NCBI GenBank assembly: GCA_021199695.1
Contig: JAJQHP010000189.1
Span: 1 to 5,129, forward strand
Length of the DNA: 5,129 bases
Reading direction: 5' to 3'
Source of the DNA: Clostridiales bacterium
GTDB lineage: Bacteria > Bacillota > Clostridia > Oscillospirales > Oscillospiraceae
The position numbers and the translations under genes were made by a program. Below, one piece after another: positions 1 through 5,129 of the stretch (position 1 is the first letter of the stretch; every line of letters begins with the position of its first letter). The notes beneath the pieces were generated by a model. The model was not told where the DNA came from, did not search any database, and saw nothing but the letters and a program-made list of their open reading frames with translations.

Positions 1-2
1 AC

Positions 3-1235
3 TATGAGGGCTATGAGTATACCTACATGACCCGCAGCGACTGGGAGGGCACCTTCCCCGTGGCCACTCAGCTCAGCGCCACCCAGGAGGTCATGGACGC
101 CCTGTCCAACTACTACTATGAGATCCCCGAGGACGCTCCCAGCGTGGACGACTTCACCCAGGGGGTGGACAACGGCCTGACCCTGGTGGACATGATCGGG
201 GTAGACCTGGACGATGAGCTGTGGGAGGACTTCCTAGATCAGCTGACCATCGAGCAGCTGTGCAACACCATGACCGACTCCAAGTCCGTCAACACCATCT
301 CCGAGCTGGATGTGCCCGGAACGGAAAAGGGCGACGACGACACCAACGCCTGCGGCGGCCTGATCAACTTCGTCTCCCATCCGCTGACCGCCCGCACCTG
401 GAACACCGAGATGAACTCCCTCCGGGGCAAGTACGAGGGCCTCATCGCCACCCTCAACGGCAACGATGAGATCTGGTACGGCGCCGCCAACATTCACCGC
501 TCCTCCTACGGCGGACGTGTCTGCCAGTACTGGTCGGAGGACGCCACCATGGACTACTTCTGCGGCTACTATGAGGCGGAGGCCTGCCAGGCGGTGGGCT
601 GCATCATGTGCGTCAAGCATATGTGCTGCAACGACCAGGAGGCCTGCCGTACCGGCCTGTCCGTCTTTGTGGACGAGCAGGCGCTGCGGGAGATCTATCT
701 CCGGGCCTTTGAGGGCTCCTTCGCCGGCGGCGCACTGAGCGTCATGGCCACCACCGGACGTGTGGGCACCACCCTGGGCAAGAACTACACTGCCCTGATG
801 ACCACCGTGCTGAGAGAGGAATGGGGCTTTGAGGGCCACGTCACCAGCGACGGCTACGTCAACACCGGTTACTACAACAACACCCTGGAGGAGCTGGAGG
901 CCGGCATGGACTACAGCTGCTGCGACTCCAACGGCTCCAACGCCCAGCGCATCCTGAACGCCATCAACAACGGCGACGGCTACGCCCTGCAGCTCATGCG
1001 GCAGGCCGCCAAGCGCAACCTGTATGTCATGACCAAGACCGCCAGCATGAACGGTCTGGGCGACGGCGCTACCGTTATCTCCGTCGTACCCGATTGGGAG
1101 ATGGCCGTCTTTGTGGCCAACATTGTCATTGCGGCCCTCCTGGTCGTCTGCCTGGTGCTGGCCATTGTGGAGAGCCGGAGAAATAACCGCACCGTCATCC
1201 GGGTCACCACCCAGAAGGAGGAGGATAAGGAATGA
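3..1235 (+). CDS. GH3 glycoside hydrolase, C-terminal catalytic half with membrane anchor (5' end outside window)
   Basis: The frame is open from the window edge, so the Met at 27 is internal and the true start lies upstream. Residue numbers below count from that Met. GH3 barrel signatures are visible in order: NIHR (155-158), GGR..QYWSED (162-172), KH....NDQE (197-205), LREEWGFEG (262-270), then HVTSDG with D275 as the expected catalytic nucleophile. The barrel is C-terminal, which implies the reversed domain order known in some clostridial GH3 enzymes; the sugar-binding alpha/beta and FnIII-like parts would be upstream. Residues 358-381 form one hydrophobic helix followed by ESRRNNR, a C-terminal anchor with a positively charged cytoplasmic tail, so the enzyme probably faces outward. 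GH3 enzymes typically remove terminal beta-linked glucose, xylose or N-acetylglucosamine; the substrate here is unknown. Oddities: twelve cysteines in the soluble part, and DDDTNACGGL where relatives usually have a DDGPAGL-like loop. The stop overlaps the next start (ATGA). Confidence 0.92.
   Translation, partial: YEGYEYTYMTRSDWEGTFPVATQLSATQEVMDALSNYYYEIPEDAPSVDDFTQGVDNGLTLVDMIGVDLDDELWEDFLDQLTIEQLCNTMTDSKSVNTISELDVPGTEKGDDDTNACGGLINFVSHPLTARTWNTEMNSLRGKYEGLIATLNGNDEIWYGAANIHRSSYGGRVCQYWSEDATMDYFCGYYEAEACQAVGCIMCVKHMCCNDQEACRTGLSVFVDEQALREIYLRAFEGSFAGGALSVMATTGRVGTTLGKNYTALMTTVLREEWGFEGHVTSDGYVNTGYYNNTLEELEAGMDYSCCDSNGSNAQRILNAINNGDGYALQLMRQAAKRNLYVMTKTASMNGLGDGATVISVVPDWEMAVFVANIVIAALLVVCLVLAIVESRRNNRTVIRVTTQKEEDKE
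1215..1224 (+). promoter_or_regulatory. Shine-Dalgarno site for the four-helix membrane protein
   Basis: AAGGAGGAGG lies 7 bases before the ATG at 1232 and inside the 3' end of the GH3 gene. It fixes that ATG as the start and, with the ATGA overlap, points to coupled translation. Confidence 0.8.
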
Positions 1236-1678
1236 AGCTGAGCCTGAAAGGAAAGGGAGCCAGCGCCGTCGCCGCTGTGGTGGGCGCGGTGTTCGCCCTG
1301 GCCGCAGCCGTCGGCTGCGTGATTTATGGGGCTCTCTATGAGCAGTACAGCGACTATGTGGTGGTCATCTGCCTGGTGGTGGGCGCGCTGCTGCTGGCGG
1401 CGTACGCCCTCATCGACAACCAGGTCACCGACTGGTTCGGTCTGGTGGGCGTCGTGGGCGTCAGCGCCGGTCTGGCGGTCTTTGTGGCCAACAGCTACAA
1501 CGTCTGGGCAGATACCTGGGGCAACATCCTGCAATACGGCAGCATTACCGGCGATTACAGCTTCTTCAACTCCCAGGGCGGCCCCATCCCCGCACTCGTT
1601 CTGATCCTGCTGACCCTTGCCGCTGCGATCTGCGGAGTGGTCTGCTGCTTCTCCGGGAAACAGGAGGGAAATCAATGA
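1232..1678 (+). CDS. Small four-helix integral membrane protein of unknown function
   Basis: I do not recognise a named family. The 148-residue product has four predicted membrane helices at about residues 11-33, 42-62, 69-87 and 119-139. The N-terminus is short and lysine-rich (MKLSLKGKG). The longest soluble segment is an extracytoplasmic-type loop of about 30 residues (88-118) rich in Trp, Tyr, Asn and Gly. The C-terminus is short and polar. There are no charged catalytic-looking motifs in the helices. The start is well supported by a strong AGGAGG-type site and a 4-base overlap with the GH3 stop; its own stop overlaps the next ATG in the same way. Position between a membrane-anchored hydrolase and a lipoprotein suggests a membrane partner or scaffold for a surface complex, which is inference from context only. 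A permease role is unlikely given the size. Confidence 0.85.
   Translation: MKLSLKGKGASAVAAVVGAVFALAAAVGCVIYGALYEQYSDYVVVICLVVGALLLAAYALIDNQVTDWFGLVGVVGVSAGLAVFVANSYNVWADTWGNILQYGSITGDYSFFNSQGGPIPALVLILLTLAAAICGVVCCFSGKQEGNQ
1662..1668 (+). promoter_or_regulatory. Shine-Dalgarno site for the lipoprotein
   Basis: AGGAGGG lies 6 bases before the ATG at 1675, within the end of the upstream membrane-protein gene. It supports this start and translational coupling through the ATGA overlap. Confidence 0.78.
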
Positions 1679-2139
1679 GAGGAAAAAAGATTTGTGCGAC
1701 GATCCTCGCCGCAGTCCTGTGTCTGGGGCTGCTGACCGGATGCTCCACCAATGCGGGAGAGCACATCAGCACCTACTTCACCCAGATGTCCAACGTGGTG
1801 ACCACTGCCATCGAAGCAGAGCAGGCCCGGGCGGCGGCGGAGTCCGGCTCCTCCGACTCGGAGGACAGCTCTGCCAACGAGAATGCCCTGGCCAGCCCCA
1901 CCAACTTCACGGTGGACGAGGACGGTAACTACAGCTTTGATGCGGTGGAAAACGCAGTCTCCTATTACCTGTACATCTATGAGGATGCCCAGACCAAGGA
2001 CGCTACCTACAGCATGGAGATCACCGACGACGGCAGCGACAGCTACACCGGAAACCTCTCCGACGTGCTGGCCGCCAACGCCTCTACCGACTGGTTCGGC
2101 AACGTCCAGGAGGCCGACCCCCTGGCCTATGGCACCTAG
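1675..2139 (+). CDS. Lipoprotein, N-terminal part, ending at an in-frame TAG
   Basis: The N-terminus is a typical lipoprotein signal peptide: MRGKK, a hydrophobic core, then the lipobox LTGC with Cys23 as the lipidated residue. A polar, Ser/Glu/Ala-rich linker (about 42-72) leads into a domain beginning PTNFTVDEDGNYSFDAVENA, which resembles the first strands of an FnIII-like surface domain (weak resemblance by eye). The frame stops at TAG, 2137-2139, codon 155, in the middle of a beta-rich segment (AYGT, stop, SIRVVAIPDYEN). The same frame then runs on without interruption to 3285. This is therefore very probably the front of a roughly 536-residue protein split by a nonsense codon, not a complete 154-residue gene. 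Unless TAG is read through, the product would be a membrane-tethered stub. It is the third gene of the operon, with an ATGA overlap at its start. The ligand is unknown. Confidence 0.85.
   Translation: MRGKKICATILAAVLCLGLLTGCSTNAGEHISTYFTQMSNVVTTAIEAEQARAAAESGSSDSEDSSANENALASPTNFTVDEDGNYSFDAVENAVSYYLYIYEDAQTKDATYSMEITDDGSDSYTGNLSDVLAANASTDWFGNVQEADPLAYGT
2137..2139 (+). other. In-frame amber codon splitting the lipoprotein
   Basis: TAG sits in phase with both the lipoprotein start (1675) and the long frame ending at 3285. It could come from a tyrosine codon (TAC/TAT) or a glutamine codon (CAG) by one substitution. No strong ribosome site stands at a useful distance before the next possible start, GTG at 2149; AGGAGG at 2107-2112 is about 36 bases upstream of it. 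The other intact genes in the operon end in TGA or TAA. Confidence 0.85.
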
Positions 2140-3285
2140 AGCATCCGTGTGGTTGCCATCCCCGACTATGAGAACACGGATTACACCGCCTCCGGCGAGG
2201 CCAAGTGCGATTACATGGTCTCCGGCGAGGTGGAGTACGGCGAACCCACCTTCAGCTATATGTGGTCCATCTTCGGCAATGAGCTGACCATCAAGGTGGA
2301 CGGCATGAACTACAGCACCACCGCCTATCCCACCAGCATCCTGCTCACCCTGACCAACACCGCCGACTCCGGCGACGTGGTCACCATTGAGATCACCGAC
2401 GTCTCCTCCAGCTCTGTCACCGGCAGCACCGAGGAGGCCAGCCTGGACGCCACCTACAGCATCTCGGCGGAGTTCACTTGGGATGAGACCTATGTGAGCA
2501 ACCCCAGCTACACCACCGACGGCGGCACGGCGGTCACCAGCAGCGAGGAGAACCTGATCTCCGGCGAGTTCTACTACAGCAGCGACATCTTCAACTCCTT
2601 CGACTTCCCCCATGTGTATGAGGGCTTCGACCCCGAAGCCGGCGGCTCCGTAGGCGTGTGGTACAACGAGAATACCAGCGTCAGCAGCGGCTGGGGCCAG
2701 GAGGAGGAGTCGGACGAGGATACGGACACCAACGCCTACTTTGAGGCGACTCCCATCGAGGCCAACGACGGCGCTCTGTACTCCTATGACATCGTCATCA
2801 GCAGCCCTTGCGGCTCCATCACCGCCACCCCCAGACTGTCTCCGGGCAGCGCCAACACCGAGTACATCTACGGCACCCTGGACCTCTATGAGGACGGCAC
2901 CTTCACCATGGAGGTCGAGTATCAGTACATCAGCACCGACATGATGAACGCCTCCGTCTACTATGTCCCCGGCGTCGTGTGCAACGGCGTGTACACCACC
3001 AACAGCGACGGCACCCTGAACCTGAGCTATGACCACGAGAACGCGTCCGAGACGGACTACGACATCGTCACCGAGCTGACCGGCAAGGCGGCGGAGGTCG
3101 TCGCAGCCAGCGCCGACAGCGAGGCTGAGGTGGAGGAGAACACCGATGCGGAGGTCATGCCTGAGACCGATACCACGGCGGAGGCCGAGACCGAGACCGA
3201 GACCTGGGACGGAGCCGAGGCCGAGGAGAACGCCGATGCGGAAGCAGATGCGGAAACAGACGGCGAGAATCCCGACGAGGGATAA
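2140..3285 (+). pseudogene. Lipoprotein, C-terminal part, after the in-frame TAG
   Basis: This is the continuation of the lipoprotein in the same frame and with the same codon use. A start at GTG 2149 would give 378 residues, but it has no Shine-Dalgarno site, no signal peptide and begins mid-domain, so I do not believe it is an independent gene. The body is Ser/Thr/Tyr/Asp/Gly-rich and beta-strand-like (ELTIKVDG, YSISAEFTWDE, TLDLYEDGTFTMEVEYQYIS), typical of extracellular binding or structural domains, with few cysteines. The last roughly 65 residues (from about 3088) form an acidic, low-complexity Glu/Ala/Thr/Asp tail with no LPXTG signal or membrane helix. If TAG is a lesion, this part is untranslated or made only by re-initiation or readthrough. 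A shared origin with the 1675 gene is near certain; function is unknown. Confidence 0.8.
3181..3204 (+). repeat. Six-base tandem repeat in the acidic tail
   Basis: One GAGGCC unit is followed by three GAGACC units, encoding Glu-Ala/Glu-Thr pairs. A second short repeat follows at 3235-3258 (two GATGCGGAA-type 12-base units). Such runs can change copy number in whole codons, so tail length may vary among strains. Confidence 0.65.
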
Positions 3286-3300
3286 TGTCAGCCCCATAGC

Positions 3301-3324
3301 CCGCTGACCTGCCTGGGTCAACGG
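3301..3324. repeat. Small inverted repeat after the lipoprotein stop
   Basis: TGACC (3305-3309) and GGTCA (3316-3320) pair across a 6-base loop, extended by CCG/CGG beyond one mismatch. It has no following T run and sits just before the main terminator. It may be an mRNA 3'-end structure or chance. Confidence 0.35.
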
Positions 3325-3341
3325 ACGCAATTAAAACACGG

Positions 3342-3376
3342 AGATGGCCTTTGCCGCTGGCAGAGGCCATCTTTTT
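3342..3376 (+). terminator. Rho-independent terminator of the surface operon
   Basis: AGATGGCCT (3342-3350) pairs perfectly with AGGCCATCT (3364-3372). The stem continues through a T-G wobble and TGCC/GGCA to a 3-base GCT loop, about 14 pairs in all, and runs into TTTTT (3372-3376). It lies 57 bases after the lipoprotein stop and closes the + strand operon. Confidence 0.9.
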
Positions 3377-3836
3377 GTGTGGCGGTGGGGCCGATGGGAC
3401 TTTTCATGCAGGGAGCGCTATGTTCCGCCGTAATGTCTTACGCCGGTTGCAGACACGCCATATTTTGTGCCGTGAATTTCTCCCCTTTTCGCCCTGCCGG
3501 CCTTACAACTGCTTGTCGCTGCCGGGCGTCCTGTGTTAATCGGTTCATGGGAAAGGCTGCCACATTTTTTACTCAAAAATTCGGGTCAAAAAGCGTCTCA
3601 TCCAGTCAAAATCGGGCAAGCTATATCAAGCTAATTTATATATAGAAAAACCCCGGAAAAACGTCACTCCGGCGGGGGTTGTGGGCGTTAGCCGTGAAAA
3701 CTCCTGGCAGGTTTGACCCCGGCAGTAGAAATTGTTTTCTGCAAAATCAGGAAATTTACAAGAAAGCTATGAAAAGAACAGAACGAACTGCACATTTAAG
3801 GAAATTTTACCATTCCTACGTTATCGTTACCGTGCA
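3377..3836. other. Intergenic stretch without a convincing gene
   Basis: Short open frames occur here (for example 3379-3645 and 3679-3930 on +), but they lack ribosome sites, have no recognisable domains and cross hairpins, so I do not call them. From about 3540 onward the base composition becomes visibly AT-rich (TTTTTTACTCAAAAATT, TTTATATATAG), unlike the GC-rich operon to the left. Loose features include an imperfect direct repeat AGGAAATTTAC (3749-3759) / AGGAAATTTTAC (3799-3810), two CAAGCT copies near 3618-3633, and a CGTAA/TTACG mini-palindrome at 3429-3442. None defines a known element. Confidence 0.5.
3641..3680 (-). terminator. Possible second - strand terminator
   Basis: Read on the - strand, AACCCC and a CCGG core pair with CCGG and GGTT, with bulged bases, followed by TTTTTC. 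The stem is imperfect, so this is a weak candidate. It would back up the better hairpin at 3837-3882 for transcripts coming from the right. Confidence 0.3.
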
Positions 3837-3882
3837 GAAAAGCCCGGTCAGGTGTCGCCAGAGGACGGTACTTGACCGGGCT
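3837..3882 (-). terminator. Rho-independent terminator downstream of the GH3 remnant
   Basis: AGCCCGGTCA (3841-3850) and TGACCGGGCT (3873-3882) are a perfect 10-base inverted repeat. The stem can extend inward by seven more pairs, three of them G-U, to an 8-base loop. On the - strand the hairpin runs into TTTTC; on the + strand no T run follows. It lies about 75 bases past the GH3 remnant's stop, so it is probably that gene's original terminator. Confidence 0.72.
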
Positions 3883-3955
3883 GATTTGATTGGCTCTTAC
3901 TGTTTTCTGAGGTATGTTGCGAAGCGGTAACCAGCTTGTTTGGCGTTACTTTAGG

Positions 3956-4588
3956 TTACATCGATTCCCAGCCGTTCATGGCGTTGGAGTTGACCACAGT
4001 GTAGAGGATGCGATGCATGGCGTCCCAATCGGCATCGTCGTAATCCTTGCCAATCATCATGGACAGGGTCATGCCGTTGTCCGCTCCCAGAGTGGGCATC
4101 TCCGGCTGCTCGACCTCGTCTGCGTCATAACGGGTGCACTCCGGCTCGGCCAGCAGCTCATCGTCCATAGAGGGGCTGAACGTCCCGGTGGGATAGGTGC
4201 CCTCCCAGTCAGAGCGGGAAAGCCAGGTGACGGAGCCGGTGCCGCCGTACATCAGATCGACGGAACCACGGGCGAACAGGCTCACCTTGGCCCCGGAGGA
4301 CAGGGGCAGGGCGTTGTTCTCATTGACCAGCAGGGCTGCGCCCTCCGCTTCCACGGTGGCGCAGAGCTCCGCCTCATATGCTTCCAGCTCTTCCTGGCTG
4401 GAGAAGCCGCTGGTGTAGTACACAGCGTCCTCATTCTCGTCCACTACCTCGGGGCCGCTCCCTTGTGACAATGAGCATCTGAGCCATATGACCCCCTCTG
4501 TGATAACGAATTTTGATCCACCCACCAGCAGAAAAGGCCAATGGTATCTCCGTAAAAACACATATATCGACCCGCCCACACCATGCAA
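3956..4588 (-). pseudogene. GH3 glycoside hydrolase remnant, internally deleted
   Basis: The frame is open for 210 codons, but its only far-upstream start is TTG and residues 1-43 resemble nothing, so recognisable sequence begins near SGPEVV (residue 44, about 4459). From there it reads like the N-terminal part of a reversed-order GH3 (QEELEAYEAEL, GAALLVNENNALPL, GAKVSLFARGSVDLMYGGTGS, residues 66-119). At V120/T121 (about 4228) it jumps to TWLSRSDWEGTYP, the segment preceding the barrel, matching RSDWEGTFP at the start of the left-hand GH3 gene. After DNGMTLSMMIGKDYDDADWD it jumps again (about 4018) to HRILYTVVNSNAMNG, the segment after the barrel. The sugar-binding domain and entire catalytic barrel, including the NDQE and SD motifs, are missing, as is the C-terminal anchor. 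An intact relative would be about 900 residues or more. It cannot be an active hydrolase; the frame is nevertheless kept across both joints. Confidence 0.82.
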
Positions 4589-4640
4589 AATATGCTATAC
4601 TATACTCAGGTGGGACAACAAGTGCCGTCCAATCTGATTA
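4460..4640. other. Rearrangement scar between two facing remnants
   Basis: The recognisable GH3 sequence ends near 4459 and NYN-like sequence begins near 4640. The bases between encode nothing I recognise on either strand, although both remnant frames extend into it and overlap at 4513-4588 with TTG starts. TATACT-like hexamers (4596-4606) resemble a -10 box but have no matching -35, so no promoter is called. The stretch probably replaced the signal/anchor end of the GH3 gene and the first strand of the NYN gene. Confidence 0.45.
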
Positions 4641-5016
4641 CACAACGTCAGCATGGACGACTCTCTGCCAGATGGGTATCCCCACTGATTACAATACGGA
4701 ACACGTTGTCGTGGGCAGGATTTACGAGCATAAGTCTCAGGTGGACATGACGCTGGCGGCGAACACCTGCCGGGAGGTCTATCTGAATCAGGTGGATTCC
4801 GTGATCCTCGTCTCCAGCGACAGCGACTATTGGGCGTTGATTCAATCGCTCCCCGGCATTCACTTCCTTGTCATGCTGGACGAGGCGTTTCGCAGTACAT
4901 GGGTGCAGATGAGCGACAAGGAAAAAGCGAACTTCTATGACTGGCACATCAAAACCATGCGGCTGAAATTTCCGCAGACGGTCAGCTTCGCATTGTGGTT
5001 GGGGAGTGACTTTTAG
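4513..5016 (+). pseudogene. NYN (PIN-like nuclease) domain protein, truncated and frameshifted
   Basis: The core from about residue 64 (HVVVGRIYEHKSQVDMTLAANTCREVY, then VDSVILVSSDSDYWALIQSLP, to residue 114) matches the NYN/DUF88 pattern, with acidic residues D78, D103 and D105 in the expected places. NYN proteins are PIN-like domains, several of which are metal-dependent RNases. The first strand with its acidic residue is missing: the frame opens at an implausible TTG (4513), and the first ATG (4672) falls inside the fold. After FLVM (residue 121) the sequence passes straight to LDEAFRSTWVQMSDKEKANFYDWHIKTMRL, which I expect at the C-terminus of longer relatives, so a middle segment seems lost near 4873-4881. 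After K152 (4966-4968) the frame shifts: restoring one base gives ISADGQLRIVVGE and TGA at 5007-5009, a more natural ending than FPQTVSFALWLGSDF. No ribosome site precedes it. Non-functional as read. Confidence 0.7.
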
Positions 5017-5093
5017 TATTTGGGTACGTTTTCACTCCATTTCAATAACCAGCAATGTCTTCGTGCTACCAAAGACTCCGCTCCGCTGGCTGG

Positions 5094-5109
5094 TTGGGGG
5101 AATCCCCAA
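5094..5109. repeat. G/C hairpin near the right edge
   Basis: TTGGGG (5094-5099) and CCCCAA (5104-5109) pair around GAAT. The + strand side is followed by ACCCCTTTTG, a weak tract, so it might end transcription from the NYN remnant. It may instead be part of a repeated element continuing past the window. Confidence 0.4.
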
Positions 5110-5129
5110 ACCCCTTTTGAACATCCCCG

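Noticed and set aside
234..839. Open frames opposite the GH3 barrel
   Set aside because: They are shadows of the GH3 gene: no ribosome site, no domains, and compositional bias typical of antisense frames.
1672..3330. 552-codon open frame on the - strand opposite the lipoprotein
   Set aside because: It is Gly/Val/Ala/His-rich low-complexity sequence, as expected from the reverse strand of GC-rich coding DNA. It has no domain and mirrors the lipoprotein, whose lipobox, ribosome site and operon position are convincing. It also reads through the strong + strand terminator region without its own signals.
3615..3640. Transposon end or attachment site suggested by the CAAGCT repeats and TATATA run
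   Set aside because: The repeats are too short, are not paired with inverted copies at the other side of the right-hand block, and no transposase or integrase is in the window.
3379..3645. Possible 88-residue protein after the operon terminator
   Set aside because: No Shine-Dalgarno site, no recognisable motif, and composition changes sharply along the frame as it enters the AT-rich stretch.
3713..3740. TTGACC followed by a T-rich hexamer as a promoter
   Set aside because: The spacing allows it, but the -10 (TTTTCT) is poor and no gene follows on the + strand.
3679..3930. Possible 83-residue basic protein
   Set aside because: The frame crosses the hairpin at 3841-3882 and has no ribosome site or family resemblance.
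3914..4468. 184-codon + strand frame opposite the GH3 remnant
   Set aside because: It is an antisense shadow; the - strand carries clear GH3 segments such as RSDWEGTYP and SNAMNG.
4567..4606. Promoter for the NYN remnant with TATACT-like -10 boxes
   Set aside because: The -10 matches are good, but the only -35-like hexamer (TCGACC) is weak, and the gene downstream lacks its start, so the assignment cannot be supported.

Overview
The window looks like chromosomal DNA from a GC-rich gut clostridium, most plausibly of the Oscillospiraceae type. This is inferred from three things: the GC-rich codons of the left-hand genes, strong AGGAGG ribosome binding sites, and a GH3 glycoside hydrolase with its catalytic barrel placed last. 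No taxonomic marker is present, so the assignment is tentative.

Left part (1-3285, + strand): a tightly packed cell-surface operon. It begins inside a GH3 enzyme whose catalytic TIM-barrel half is followed by a C-terminal membrane anchor. A small four-helix membrane protein follows through an ATGA stop/start overlap, then a lipoprotein through a second ATGA overlap. The lipoprotein frame is cut by an in-frame TAG at 2137-2139. It then continues in the same frame to 3285, where it ends in an acidic Glu/Ala/Thr/Asp-rich tail. The overlaps suggest the three products are made together and act at the membrane, but only the GH3 has a recognisable biochemical family.

Middle (3286-3955): no convincing gene. 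It holds a small palindrome, a strong intrinsic terminator for the + strand operon (3342-3376), an AT-rich stretch, and one or two hairpins oriented to stop transcription from the - strand.

Right part (3956-5016): two decayed genes facing away from each other. On the - strand is a second GH3 relative reduced to about 170 recognisable residues by at least two internal deletions, with the whole catalytic barrel gone. On the + strand is an NYN (PIN-like nuclease) domain protein that lacks its N-terminus, appears to have lost a middle segment, and has a one-base frameshift near its end. The unlikely TTG-initiated reading frames of the two remnants overlap head to head, which marks the stretch between them as a rearrangement scar. 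The last 113 bases hold a small G/C hairpin and an open - strand frame that could be the tail of something beyond the edge.

The most notable observations are the amber codon in the lipoprotein, the frame-preserving erosion of the two right-hand genes, and the cysteine-rich GH3 with an altered substrate-site motif. I see no evidence of a defence, CRISPR, RNA-gene or transposon system here.
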